The notes under the pieces were generated by a model, which had not been told where the DNA came from, ran no database searches, and saw nothing but the letters and a program-made list of their open reading frames with translations. Below, piece after piece: positions 33,742 through 42,139 of a stretch of DNA of 64,000 nucleotides (its first letter is position 1; each line of letters opens with the position of its first letter). Made by a program: the position numbers and the translations under genes. Source of the DNA: Streptomyces candidus (lineage in GTDB: Bacteria; Actinomycetota; Actinomycetes; Streptomycetales; Streptomycetaceae); contig NZ_JACHEM010000010.1 in NCBI RefSeq assembly GCF_014207445.1, positions 62,001-126,000 of the forward strand, given 5' to 3'.

Positions 33742-34150
33742 CTAGCAGAGGTGAGCGGTCCCTCCCATGGTCGACCGCGTCGCCCGCTCCGGCACTTCGG
33801 CGACCCTCGTGGAGCCCCGCCGGACGCGCGCGCGGCCACGCCGGGCGCCGCGGCGCCCGACTTCGCGACGGGGCGGAAACGGGTGCACGGGTGCGGTGCC
33901 CCGGGGGCGCCGCAGCAGCAGGGGTGGGGAGGGGGCGGCGTGCGCCGACGGGTGCAGCGGGGTGGGGCCTTGAGCGGCCCGTGCGGGGGCCACGGTGTCC
34001 GGCCCCGGAAAGACCCGCGGGCCACGGCGCCCGGTGGGACCCTCGGCCCACCCGGCACCGCAGCCCGGAGTTGCTCGGCCGGCGGCGTGCGGTGCCTCCG
34101 GCCGTGTGGAGGGGCGGGCGCAGTCAGGGCAGAGAGCGCCGTCCTCCGAT

Positions 34151-34177
34151 TTCATCCTCCTGTGCGGGGAGGATGAA
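34151..34177. other. Orphan hairpin between nagB and the sensor kinase
   Basis: TTCATCCTCC (34151-34160) and GGAGGATGAA (34168-34177) pair perfectly around 7 bases and are followed by GCTTT. The two genes around it point away from each other, so it does not end a known transcript. It lies just upstream of the DasR-like site at 34193. Confidence 0.5.
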
Positions 34178-34192
34178 GCTTTGCCCGGTCAT

Positions 34193-34208
34193 TGTGGACT
34201 AGACCAGT
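34193..34208. promoter_or_regulatory. DasR-like element upstream of the PdtaS-type kinase
   Basis: TGTGGACTAGACCAGT matches the TGGTCTAGACCA core at 11 of 12 positions and has the flanking G and T of the consensus. It is 50 bases before the kinase start and about 520 bases from nagB, so it belongs to the kinase promoter. Confidence 0.75.
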
Positions 34209-34257
34209 AATGCCTGTCTACGGGATGCGCACGCCGGTTGTCGTGGAGGTTACGGGT

Positions 34258-35745
34258 ATGTTCGACGGTGTGCCCTCCATGAACGATCTCGTACGCCAGC
34301 ACACCGCTCTCAGCGACACCGACCTCGAGTGGCTCCACCTGCTGGTCTCGGAGTGGCAGCTGCTCTCCGACCTGTCCTTCGCCGACCTCGTGCTGTGGGT
34401 TCCGACCCGCGACGGCACCCGGTACGTCTCGGTGGCGCAGATGCGGCCGAACACCGGGCCGACCTCCTACCACGACGACATGGTGGGGCACCTCGTCCCG
34501 CGGGGCCGCCGCCCGCTGCTCGACGCGGCGCTCGACGAGGGCCGCATCGTGCGCGAGGGCGACCCGGAGTGGCGCGAGGAGGTGCCGGTGCGGGTCGAGT
34601 CGATTCCGGTACGGCGGGAGGGCCGCGTCCTGGGGGTCATCGGGCGCAACACCAACCTGCTGACCGTTCGTACGCCGAGCCGGCTGGAACTGACGTACCT
34701 CCAGAGCGCTTCCGACCTGGCCCAGATGATCGCCGCCGGTTCGTTCCCCTTCCCCGGCCAGCAGGTCGACATGGACGCGTCCCCGCGGGTGGGTGACGGG
34801 CTGATGCGGCTCGACGCGGACGGCCTCGTCCAGTACGCGAGCCCCAACGCACTGTCCGCCTACCACCGGCTCGGCCTCGCCTCCGACCTGGTCGGCCACC
34901 ACCTCGGCCGGGCCACCGCCGAACTCGCACCGTCCCGCGGTCCGGTGGACGAGGCCCTGGTCAAACTGGCCAGCGGTTACGCGCCGAGGGAGACCGAGGT
35001 CGAGGGCAGCGGGGGAGTGATCCAGCTGCGGGCCATTCCGCTCAAGCCCAAGGGCACCCGGATCGGCTCCCTGGTGCTGTGCCGGGACGTGACGGAACTG
35101 CGCCGCCGCGAGCGGGAGTTGATCACCAAGGACGCCACCATCCGGGAGATCCACCACCGGGTGAAGAACAACCTCCAGACCGTGGCCGCCCTCTTGCGGC
35201 TGCAGTCCCGCAGGATGGACTCCGACCAGGGGCGCGAAGCCCTCAACGAGGCCGTGCGGCGCGTCGGTTCGATCGCGATCGTCCACGAGACGCTGTCGCA
35301 GAACCTGGACGAGCGCGTCGAGTTCGACGAGATCGCCGACCGGGTCCTCGCGATGGTGGCGGAGATCTCGCCGGGAAAGGTCACCTGCCGGCGGACCGGA
35401 CGGTTCGGGATCCTGGACGCCGAGGTCGCGACACCGCTCTCGATGGTGCTGACGGAGATCCTGCAGAACGCCCTGGAGCACGCCTTCACCCAGGGCGAGC
35501 AGGGCACCGTCGAGGTCTCCGCACTGCGTGGCGGTACGCCGGCGGAGGCGCGGCTGCTGATCACCGTGCTCGACGACGGATGCGGTCTGCCCGAGGGCTT
35601 CGACGCCCAGCGGACCGGCAATCTGGGGCTGCAGATCGTGCGGACCCTGGTGGAGGGCGAGTTGGGCGGGACCTTCGACATGGTTCCCGGACGCGAGCGC
35701 GGTACGCGGGTGGTGCTGGACATTCCCGTACGGCCGCAGAAGTAG
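34258..35745 (+). CDS. pdtaS: PdtaS-type sensor histidine kinase
   Basis: A 495-residue soluble kinase without membrane helices. The N-terminal domain (about 10-150) is the GAF-like H_kinase_N region (LVSEWQLLSDLSFADLVLWV), then a PAS-like domain (about 165-290), a HisKA_2 dimerisation helix with the phospho-accepting His in IREIHHRVKNNLQTVAALL (near residue 300) and a HATPase with ILQNALEHAF and DDGCGLPEGF. In mycobacteria PdtaS signals to the ANTAR protein PdtaR. ATG 34258 is chosen (GGAGG 8 bases before); ATG 34279 (MNDLVRQHTAL) is also possible. wblE follows on the other strand, as whiB1 does in mycobacteria. Confidence 0.92.
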   Translation: MFDGVPSMNDLVRQHTALSDTDLEWLHLLVSEWQLLSDLSFADLVLWVPTRDGTRYVSVAQMRPNTGPTSYHDDMVGHLVPRGRRPLLDAALDEGRIVREGDPEWREEVPVRVESIPVRREGRVLGVIGRNTNLLTVRTPSRLELTYLQSASDLAQMIAAGSFPFPGQQVDMDASPRVGDGLMRLDADGLVQYASPNALSAYHRLGLASDLVGHHLGRATAELAPSRGPVDEALVKLASGYAPRETEVEGSGGVIQLRAIPLKPKGTRIGSLVLCRDVTELRRRERELITKDATIREIHHRVKNNLQTVAALLRLQSRRMDSDQGREALNEAVRRVGSIAIVHETLSQNLDERVEFDEIADRVLAMVAEISPGKVTCRRTGRFGILDAEVATPLSMVLTEILQNALEHAFTQGEQGTVEVSALRGGTPAEARLLITVLDDGCGLPEGFDAQRTGNLGLQIVRTLVEGELGGTFDMVPGRERGTRVVLDIPVRPQK

Positions 35746-35792
35746 TCGCCGTACGCAGGAGTCACCCGCCCGCCCTCGCGCGGGACAGCACC

Positions 35793-35824
35793 GAGCCCCG
35801 GACCGAGGTGACGGTCCGGGGCTC
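35793..35824. terminator. Shared terminator between the kinase and wblE
   Basis: A perfect 13-bp stem GAGCCCCGGACCG with its complement around a 6-base loop, located between the two convergent stops. Confidence 0.75.
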
Positions 35825-35935
35825 AACTGCTCACGCTCTGTTGCGCATCCGGGGGTACTGCGCGCTGCGTTTCGGGGGCGGTGACTGCATACGCGCTGTA
35901 TGCGCCGCCGAGCCGAGGCTCGAAGCAGGGGTGGG

Positions 35936-36193
35936 TCAGGCGGTCGCGTTGCGCGCCCGGTTGCGGGCGGCGCGGCGCTTCATTGCGCGGCGCTCGTCCT
36001 CGCTGAGGCCACCCCAGACACCCGAGTCCTGGCCGGACTCGAGCGCCCACTGCAGGCACTGCTCCATGACGGGGCAGCGGCGGCAGACGGCCTTGGCTTC
36101 CTCGATCTGCAGCAGCGCAGGACCGGTGTTGCCGATGGGGAAGAACAGCTCCGGGTCTTCCTCACGACAAACGGCGTTGTGACGCCAGTCCAT
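35936..36193 (-). CDS. wblE: WhiB-family iron-sulfur regulator, WhiB1/WblE type
   Basis: An 85-residue protein with the four cluster ligands Cys9, Cys37, Cys40 and Cys46, the G-V-W-G-G turn and a basic C-terminus (RRAMKRRAARNRARN). WhiB1 of mycobacteria binds the primary sigma factor and is nitric-oxide sensitive; WblE is its Streptomyces counterpart. ATG 36193 has AAGGAGAGG upstream. The 327 bases before it contain no gene, but a CRP-like palindrome, and an A8 tract (minus strand, 36429-36422) that could be an upstream promoter element. Confidence 0.95.
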   Translation of the reverse strand: MDWRHNAVCREEDPELFFPIGNTGPALLQIEEAKAVCRRCPVMEQCLQWALESGQDSGVWGGLSEDERRAMKRRAARNRARNATA

Positions 36194-36245
36194 GGCTGCT
36201 ACCTCTCCTTGAATGATCTCGATGTCACACACATTGCTTGTGAAT

Positions 36246-36259
36246 GTGAACGCTTTCAC
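36246..36259. promoter_or_regulatory. Palindrome in the wblE leader, CRP-like
   Basis: GTGAACGCTTTCAC has perfect 5-base arms (GTGAA/TTCAC) around four bases, like the GTG-N6-x-x-CAC class bound by CRP/FNR-type regulators. It is 53 bases before the wblE start. Mycobacterial whiB1 is controlled by a CRP homologue, which makes this a reasonable candidate. Confidence 0.45.
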
Positions 36260-36520
36260 GAATCCCCTCACGAGGGAAGGGCCGACTTCCAGTCGAGACT
36301 GGTTGTGGTCCTGTGTGTGAGGAGGGATTCCGGTTTTCAGGGAGGCCGGTGTTGCGGGCCGTCCCGATCGCCATGAAGAGACTCGCAAACCTCGACGGCG
36401 GATACAACCCCTTCCGAGAAGTTTTTTTTGATTCCTCGGTGTCGGCTAGCTCACAGCCGTACTTCTAAGGGGTGGAGTCCAGTCCGTACGTTCGAGATAA
36501 AGGACTTTGGGCCCTTCCAC

Positions 36521-37492
36521 TCACACAATCACACGCAGTGCACGGCGAACGCCTGTGAACGCCACGCTGGTACGCAGCCCCAGGTGGTCACCGTCCATTT
36601 GAAGGGGCAGTGGAACCTTGGAATGCAAGGTGAAGTCCGTGAGGTCGTGCAGGGTGACTGCGTGCTTACCGTGTGGCCCGCGCTCCGGTGACGAGGTGAG
36701 GAGCTGGGTGGCGTACCGGGTCACCGCGGGGGTGGAGAGCCGGCTCAGGCCGAGCACGTCGAGCGCGGTGTCGAAGGACGCCTCGGGGGACGCGTACAAG
36801 GGGCGATTGCCCAGGTAGGTCCACGGAGAGGTGTTGCAGACTATCGACAGGACGAGGTCGGTCACCGGGTCCTCGCCGGCGCGCTCCAGACTGATCACGC
36901 CGCGTCTGCGGTGCGGCTCGTCCAGGAACTGGCGTACCACCTGGCGCAGGTACAGGGCGTGCGTCGACCGCTTCCCGCGCTCCCGCTGCTGTTCGACCCG
37001 GCCGATGACACCCGCGTCGAATCCGAGGCCGGCGCAGAAGGTGAACCAGCGCTCCGGAACGGCTTCGTCCTCCGTACCGGGTACGCCCTTTGTGCGGCCG
37101 AGGCTCACCGTACGTTCGCTTCCGGTACGCAGAGCGTCCAGAAGGGCGCCGGTCGCCTCGACGGCGTCGTTGGGCAGACCGAGGGCGCGGGCGAAGACGT
37201 TGGTGGAGCCGCCGGGAACGACGGCGAGGCGCGGGAGGCGGTCGAGATCGGGGCCGTAGTGCAGGAGGCCGTTCACGACCTCGTTCACGGTGCCGTCGCC
37301 GCCCAGGGCGACGACGAGGTCGAGGGTGTCGGAGTTGTCGGCGGCGCGCCGGCCGAGGTCGCGGGCGTGGCCGCGGTACTCGGTGGTGACCGTCTCCAGC
37401 TTCATCTCGCTGGCGAGGGCGTGCAGGAGGACGTCCCTGGTGCGGGCACTGGTGGTGGTGGCGGCTGGGTTGACCACGAGGAGTGCGCGCAT
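36521..37492 (-). CDS. Diacylglycerol kinase-family lipid kinase
   Basis: A 323-residue protein of the DagK/YegS/sphingosine-kinase fold. The nucleotide motif VALGGDGTVNEVVNGLL and VVPGGSTNVFARALGLP are intact; the C-terminal lid includes PLQMDGDHLG (the usual Q-x-D-G metal motif). Such enzymes phosphorylate diacylglycerol or related membrane lipids at the cytoplasmic face. ATG 37492 starts MRALLVVNPAATTT. It is a neighbour of whiB1-like genes in mycobacteria too. Confidence 0.9.
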   Translation of the reverse strand: MRALLVVNPAATTTSARTRDVLLHALASEMKLETVTTEYRGHARDLGRRAADNSDTLDLVVALGGDGTVNEVVNGLLHYGPDLDRLPRLAVVPGGSTNVFARALGLPNDAVEATGALLDALRTGSERTVSLGRTKGVPGTEDEAVPERWFTFCAGLGFDAGVIGRVEQQRERGKRSTHALYLRQVVRQFLDEPHRRRGVISLERAGEDPVTDLVLSIVCNTSPWTYLGNRPLYASPEASFDTALDVLGLSRLSTPAVTRYATQLLTSSPERGPHGKHAVTLHDLTDFTLHSKVPLPLQMDGDHLGLRTSVAFTGVRRALRVIV

Positions 37493-37638
37493 GCGGGGAA
37501 GGTTACCTGGGTGGGGGTTTGTGGACGGGGGCAGGTGCGGGTCCCTCCGGGGGGGAGGCGGGGGGTGGGTGGTGGCGGGGCCTTGCGGGGTGGGCGTACG
37601 TGGGGTGGCGCGGCGGGGCGGGGCGTGGGGCACCGTCC

Positions 37639-37709
37639 GGTGGGGGCCGCCCCCTTGCCCGCCCGTTCCGCCCCCGGGGGCGGGGGCGGCCCCGCCGCCC
37701 AAGGGGGCT
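37639..37709. repeat. Copy C of the palindromic intergenic repeat
   Basis: The cleanest copy: GGTGGGGGCCGCCCCCTTG, a GC-only centre with CCCCCGGGGG, then CCGCCGCCCAAGGGGGCT. CCCCCTTG and CAAGGGGG are inverted. It lies between the lipid-kinase start and the small membrane-protein start, so here it sits in a divergent promoter region. Confidence 0.65.
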
Positions 37710-37764
37710 ACTGGGGGCTGGGTCGTCCGGGGGGCTTGAGTGGGTGGGAGGTTAGGGTGCGGGG

Positions 37765-38244
37765 GTGAGTGAGAAGCGTGGCCGGAAGCCGCAATCCAAG
37801 CCTGATCCGCTGGACGAGGTGCCAGCGGTGCCGCATCCCGCGAAGCCGCGGCCCGCGCGGCTGGGAGTCGCCGCCGCCCTGGTGGCGGCGGAGGGCGCGG
37901 CGCTCGTCGCCCTGGGGCTCTACCTGCTGGTGATGGGGTTGCTGGGCAGCCCCGACCGGCCGGAGCAGGCGGAGATGGGCGGGGTCACCCTGATCGCGCT
38001 GGGCGTGCTGCCGCTGGTGGCGGCGAACGGGCTGCGGCTGCGGCGGAGCTGGAGCCGGGGGCCCGCGGTGATCACGCAGCTGATGGCGCTGCCCGTGGCG
38101 TACACCCTGCTGACCACCGACGGCGGCTTCTCGATCCCCGGCGGCATCGCGCTCGCCGCCGTGGCCGTCGTCTCGATGGTGCTGCTGCTGAACCCGGCGG
38201 TGGTGGACGCGCTGGGCATCAAGAGGGGCCCGCGCGGCGTCTGA
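37765..38244 (+). CDS. Four-helix membrane protein of unknown function
   Basis: A 159-residue protein: about 30 charged residues rich in Lys and Pro, then four hydrophobic segments (about 33-58, 70-88, 95-115, 120-145). No catalytic motif. GTG 37765 starts MSEKRGRKPQ after GGGAGG and GGGG stretches. It converges on sigH with a 45-base gap. Proteins of this size are common beside sigH in Streptomyces. Confidence 0.75.
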   Translation: MSEKRGRKPQSKPDPLDEVPAVPHPAKPRPARLGVAAALVAAEGAALVALGLYLLVMGLLGSPDRPEQAEMGGVTLIALGVLPLVAANGLRLRRSWSRGPAVITQLMALPVAYTLLTTDGGFSIPGGIALAAVAVVSMVLLLNPAVVDALGIKRGPRGV

Positions 38245-38289
38245 GCGCCCGACGCGAGCCCCGTCCTGTACGGCCGCAGCCGGTACGGG

Positions 38290-39420
38290 TTACTCCTCCA
38301 CCAGCAGCTTCTCCCGGAGCTGGGCCAGCGTGCGGGCCAGCAGGCGGGAGACGTGCATCTGCGAGATGCCGACCTCCTGCGCGATCTGCGACTGGGTCAT
38401 GTTCCCGAAGAAGCGCAGGAGCAGGATCCGCTTCTCCCGCGGCGGAAGGTCCTCCAGCAGCGGCTTGAGGGACTCGCGGTACTCGACGCCCTCCAGCGCC
38501 ACGTCCTCGGAGCCGAGGGTGTCCGCGACCGCCGGGGACTCGTCGTCCGTGTCGGGGACGTCCAGGGAGAGCGTGGAGTACGCGTTGGCGGACTCCAGGC
38601 CCTCCAGCACCTCCTCCTCGGAGATCGCCAGCCGCTCCGCCAGCTCGTGCACGGTCGGCGACCGTCCGTGCTGCTGGGAGAGCTCGGCGGTCGCCGAGGT
38701 CAGGGACAGCCGCAGTTCCTGGAGGCGGCGCGGGACCCGTACCGCCCAGCCCTTGTCGCGGAAGTGCCGTTTGATCTCGCCCACGACGGTGGGGGTCGCG
38801 TACGTGGAGAACTCGACGCCGCGCTCGGGGTCGAACCGGTCCACCGACTTGATCAGGCCGATCGTGGCGACCTGGGTCAGGTCGTCCAGCGGCTCCCCGC
38901 GGTTGCGGAAGCGCCGCGCCAGGTGCTCGACCAGCGGGAGGTGCATCCGCACGAGCCGGTTGCGCAGCTCGGCCTTCTCGGTCGAGCCGTCGGGCAGCTC
39001 GCGGAGCTGGATGAACAGCGCCCGCGCACCGCTGCGGTCCCGCGGATTGGGCGGGAGCTCCTGTTCGTCGCGCTCCTTGTGCACCTCGTGTGCTTCCGGC
39101 GTCTGGGGCACCTCGTGCTTCTCGTGCGCCTCGGGCGTCTCAAGCGCCCCCTGCACCTCGTGCGCCTCGGGGCGCACATCCTTCTCGTCGCTCATCTGGT
39201 CCGCCGCCCGCTCCGCTGCCTGCTGCACCTGAGCCCTGCCCGCCGCGCCCGTGCCCGCCGCGGCTTTCGCCGGGGCGGACGCGACCGCACCGGCCCTCTG
39301 CGCAGCCTCGTACGCCACGGCACGCCCGTCCACCGGGTACGGACGGGCCTGCTGTTCAGGAATCCCGTCCAGCGCCCGCGAGCTGCGCTCGTCGCCCCGC
39401 ACCGGCCCGTCCCCGCTCAC
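38290..39420 (-). CDS. sigH: SigB/SigF-family stress sigma factor SigH
   Basis: A 376-residue sigma factor. The C-terminal 260 residues have regions 2-4: HLPLVEHLARRFRNRG and DLTQVATIGLIKSVDRFDP (region 2), FSTYATPTVVGEIKRHFRDK, a region 3 and a region 4 with MTQSQIAQEVGISQMHVSRL. The first 115 residues are a low-complexity extension with several PEAHE repeats. In S. coelicolor SigH is made as several isoforms from different starts and proteolysis; here GTG 39420 overlaps the prsH stop (GTGA) and ATG 39195 (MSDEKDVRPEAHE) would give a shorter form. It governs osmotic stress and sporulation functions. Confidence 0.93.
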   Translation of the reverse strand: MSGDGPVRGDERSSRALDGIPEQQARPYPVDGRAVAYEAAQRAGAVASAPAKAAAGTGAAGRAQVQQAAERAADQMSDEKDVRPEAHEVQGALETPEAHEKHEVPQTPEAHEVHKERDEQELPPNPRDRSGARALFIQLRELPDGSTEKAELRNRLVRMHLPLVEHLARRFRNRGEPLDDLTQVATIGLIKSVDRFDPERGVEFSTYATPTVVGEIKRHFRDKGWAVRVPRRLQELRLSLTSATAELSQQHGRSPTVHELAERLAISEEEVLEGLESANAYSTLSLDVPDTDDESPAVADTLGSEDVALEGVEYRESLKPLLEDLPPREKRILLLRFFGNMTQSQIAQEVGISQMHVSRLLARTLAQLREKLLVEE

Positions 39421-39830
39421 GCCGGACCGGGTCCCGCGCCGCGCTGTTTGTAGAGGCTGATGCTGACCGTACGGTCGTCGGCCACGGTCGCGTCGACCTT
39501 GCCGGCGAGTGCGGAGAGCACCGTCCACGCGAACGTGTCGCGCTCGGGGGCGCGGCCGTCCGTGGTGGGGGCCGTGACGGTCACTTCCAGTGAGTCGTCC
39601 ACGAGCCGGAACACACAGCTGAGGACGGAGCCGGGCACGGCCTGCTGGAGCAGGATCGCGCAGGCCTCGTCCACCGCGATGCGCAAGTCCTCGATCTCGT
39701 CGAGGGTGAAGTCCAAACGCGCTGCGAGGCCGGCCGTGGCCGTACGCAGCACCGACAGGTAGGCACCCGCAGCGGGCAGCCGGACCTCCACGAAGTCCTG
39801 GTTCCCGGGCTCGCCTGCGATAGGGGACAC
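39417..39830 (-). CDS. prsH: Anti-sigma factor PrsH/UshX (RsbW-type kinase domain)
   Basis: A 137-residue GHKL/HATPase protein of the RsbW/SpoIIAB class that binds SigH. The ATP-site motif is DLRIAVDEACAILLQQA (Asn-box variant E-A-C) and the later G-box is weak. GTG 39830 is chosen because GGAGG lies 5 bases before it; a TTG at 39842 would place the ribosome site inside the gene. Overlap with sigH couples the two. Confidence 0.9.
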   Translation of the reverse strand: MSPIAGEPGNQDFVEVRLPAAGAYLSVLRTATAGLAARLDFTLDEIEDLRIAVDEACAILLQQAVPGSVLSCVFRLVDDSLEVTVTAPTTDGRAPERDTFAWTVLSALAGKVDATVADDRTVSISLYKQRGAGPGPA

Positions 39831-40094
39831 CCTCACCTCCAAGGTGGCACAAGCGGTACGTCTGATACGTCTATCGCCGGTGACGCTATCGCGATCCGCC
39901 GTTCCGTGTCGCCAGACCCCCTGTCCGGCGAATTGTCACTCATGGTAGGCATGTGGGCACGGAAAGTGGCTAGAGGTGTGCGGAGCCCAATTGGGCGGTA
40001 CCGGTGAGGGGTTGACGTACCCCGGGGCCGCCCGTCCGAACCGCTTCGCCGCGGAGCCGGAACCGGCCCCCGTACCCCGCGCGCTCCCGCCCGT

Positions 40095-40355
40095 TCAGAC
40101 GATCGCGCCGTCGGCGAAGCACCAGCGCCAGCTCTCGCCCGGCTCGAAGCTGCGCATCACCGGGTGTCCGGTGTCGCCGAAGTGCCGGGTCGCGTGCCGG
40201 CCGGGCGACGAGTCGCAGCAGCCGACGTGCCCGCAGCCGAGACAGATGCGCAGCTGGACGGGGTGCGTGCCGGCGGCCAGGCATTCGAGGCAGGTGTCGC
40301 TCAGCGGGTCGGGCTGCGGGTGCGGCAGTTCCTCGACGTGCGGACAGTCCTTCAT
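40095..40355 (-). CDS. UBP-type zinc finger protein
   Basis: An 86-residue protein that is a single ZnF-UBP domain: C-x-H near the start, CLECLAAG, LRICLGCGHVGCCDSSPGRHA and the H-x-x-x-T-x-H-P-V segment supply the Cys and His ligands. In eukaryotes the domain binds ubiquitin C-termini; in Actinobacteria its role is unknown. ATG 40355 starts MKDCPHVEELPH. Divergent from the antiporter gene (65 bases). Confidence 0.9.
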   Translation of the reverse strand: MKDCPHVEELPHPQPDPLSDTCLECLAAGTHPVQLRICLGCGHVGCCDSSPGRHATRHFGDTGHPVMRSFEPGESWRWCFADGAIV

Positions 40356-40420
40356 GATTGCCAGCGTACGCGCGCAGCCGGCCCGCGTGCGTGGCCGCCG
40401 ACCGGACGGGACGAGAACCG

Positions 40421-42013
40421 ATGGACGCGACACCTCTGCTGGCCCTGGTCGCCGTGAGCGCCGCCGTGGCCGGCCTGGCCCGGCGGACCCCGGTGCCGGC
40501 GCCGCTGCTGCTCGTCGCGGTGGGCATCGCGGCGTCGTTCGTGCCCGGGGTGCCGGACTTCACGCTCGACCCGCACATCGTGCTGCCGCTGCTGCTGCCG
40601 CCCCTGCTGCACACCGCCGCGCTGGAGAGCTCGTACCTGGACCTGAGGGCGAACCTGCGGCCGGTGGCCCTCCTCTCCGTGGGTTACGTGCTGTTCGCGA
40701 CCGTGACGGTCGGCTGGCTGGTGAGCCTGCTGGTGCCGGCGCTGCCGTTGGCCTCGGCACTGGTGCTCGGCGCGGTGATCGCGCCGCCGGACGCGGTGGC
40801 GGCGACCGCCATCGCTCGCAAGCTCGGGCTGCCGCCGCGTATCACCGCGATCCTCCAGGGGGAGTCGCTGGTCAACGACGCCACGGCGATCACCGCCTAC
40901 AAGGTGGCCCTCGGCGCGGCCGTCGGGATCGGCGCGAGCTGGGGCACGGGGGTACGGGAGTTCCTGGTCGCAGCCGTGGGCGGCGTGGGCGTCGGGCTGC
41001 TGCTGACGCTGCCGCTGCACTGGCTGCGGACGCGGCTGCGGGAACCGATCCTGCAGAACACCCTGTCGCTGCTCATTCCGTTTGTTGCGTATGCGACGGC
41101 CGAACACGTGCACGCGTCCGGTGTGCTGGCCGTGGTCGTCGTGGCGCTGTTCCTCGGGCACCGTTCGTGGAAGGTGGACTTCGCGACGCGGCTCCAGGAG
41201 GAAGCCGTCTGGAAGATGGTCTCCTTCGTGCTGGAGTCGGTCGTCTTCACGCTGATCGGGCTGCAGCTCCCGGTGGTGCTGCGCGGGCTGGGGGAGTACG
41301 GCGGCGGCGAACTGGTCCGGTACGCGGTCGTGGTGTTCGTCCTGGTGGTCGCGGTGCGGTTCGTGTGGGTGTTCCCGGCGACGAGTGTGCCGCGCCGGCT
41401 CTCGCGGCGGATCAGGACCCGGGAGGCGGACGTCGACTGGAAGAGCCCGTTGATCGTCGGGTGGGCGGGGATGCGCGGCGTGGTGTCGCTCGCCATCGCC
41501 TTCTCGATTCCGGTGGTGGCGGACGGGAAACCGTTCCCGGGACGCGACCTGATCCTCTTCCTCACCTTCACGACCGTGATCGGCACCCTGGGCGTCCAGG
41601 GCCTGACGCTGGCCCCGCTGATCCGCGCGCTCGAACTGCCGAAGCGGGACACCCACCGGGCCACGCTCCAGGAGGCGCAGGCCCAGAGCGAGGCGTCCGC
41701 GGCGGCGGAGGCACGGCTGGCGGAACTACTGGCGGACGAACGGAACGCCCTGCCCGGCCCCCTGGCCGACCGGCTGCGCGCCGTACTGGAGCGGCGGCGG
41801 AACGCGGTGTGGGAGCGGCTGGGAACGGTCAACGAGACCACCGGCGAGTCGGCGGACGCGACGTACCGCCGGATGGCGCGCGAGGTCATCGACGTGGAAC
41901 GCGCGGTCTTCGTGGAACTGCGCGACGCGCGCCGCATCGACGACGAACTGATGAGGGTGCTCCTGCGACGCCTGGATCTGGAGGAGGCGGCGGGGTGGCG
42001 GGAGGCGGAGTAG
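40421..42013 (+). CDS. CPA1-family Na+/H+ antiporter
   Basis: A 530-residue monovalent cation:proton antiporter. About 12 membrane helices occupy residues 1-410 with the family core VLGAVIAPPDAVAATAIA and LQGESLVNDATAITAY (ion-binding Asn-Asp). The last 120 residues are a cytoplasmic, largely helical tail. ATG 40421 (MDATPLLALVAV) is preferred to an upstream start that adds soluble residues. Confidence 0.93.
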   Translation: MDATPLLALVAVSAAVAGLARRTPVPAPLLLVAVGIAASFVPGVPDFTLDPHIVLPLLLPPLLHTAALESSYLDLRANLRPVALLSVGYVLFATVTVGWLVSLLVPALPLASALVLGAVIAPPDAVAATAIARKLGLPPRITAILQGESLVNDATAITAYKVALGAAVGIGASWGTGVREFLVAAVGGVGVGLLLTLPLHWLRTRLREPILQNTLSLLIPFVAYATAEHVHASGVLAVVVVALFLGHRSWKVDFATRLQEEAVWKMVSFVLESVVFTLIGLQLPVVLRGLGEYGGGELVRYAVVVFVLVVAVRFVWVFPATSVPRRLSRRIRTREADVDWKSPLIVGWAGMRGVVSLAIAFSIPVVADGKPFPGRDLILFLTFTTVIGTLGVQGLTLAPLIRALELPKRDTHRATLQEAQAQSEASAAAEARLAELLADERNALPGPLADRLRAVLERRRNAVWERLGTVNETTGESADATYRRMAREVIDVERAVFVELRDARRIDDELMRVLLRRLDLEEAAGWREAE

Positions 42014-42139
42014 CCGGCGCTGTACTGCTCGGGCCGGCGGGTACGGAATGGACGGAGCCGTGCTGCTGGTGCCGTGCCGTCCCCTTGCCCACTGTTCCGT
42101 CACTCCGGGCCACCGGCTCCCCGCTTGGGCTGCGCTACC

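Noticed and set aside
33750..34180. Several short overlapping frames on both strands between nagB and the kinase
   Set aside because: They are Arg/Gly/Pro/Ala-rich, mutually overlapping and lack ribosome sites; the region is better read as regulatory.
36194..36440. SigR-type promoter before wblE (GGAAT ... GTT)
   Set aside because: On the minus strand GGAAT and GTT are present, but about 22 bases apart instead of 18-19.
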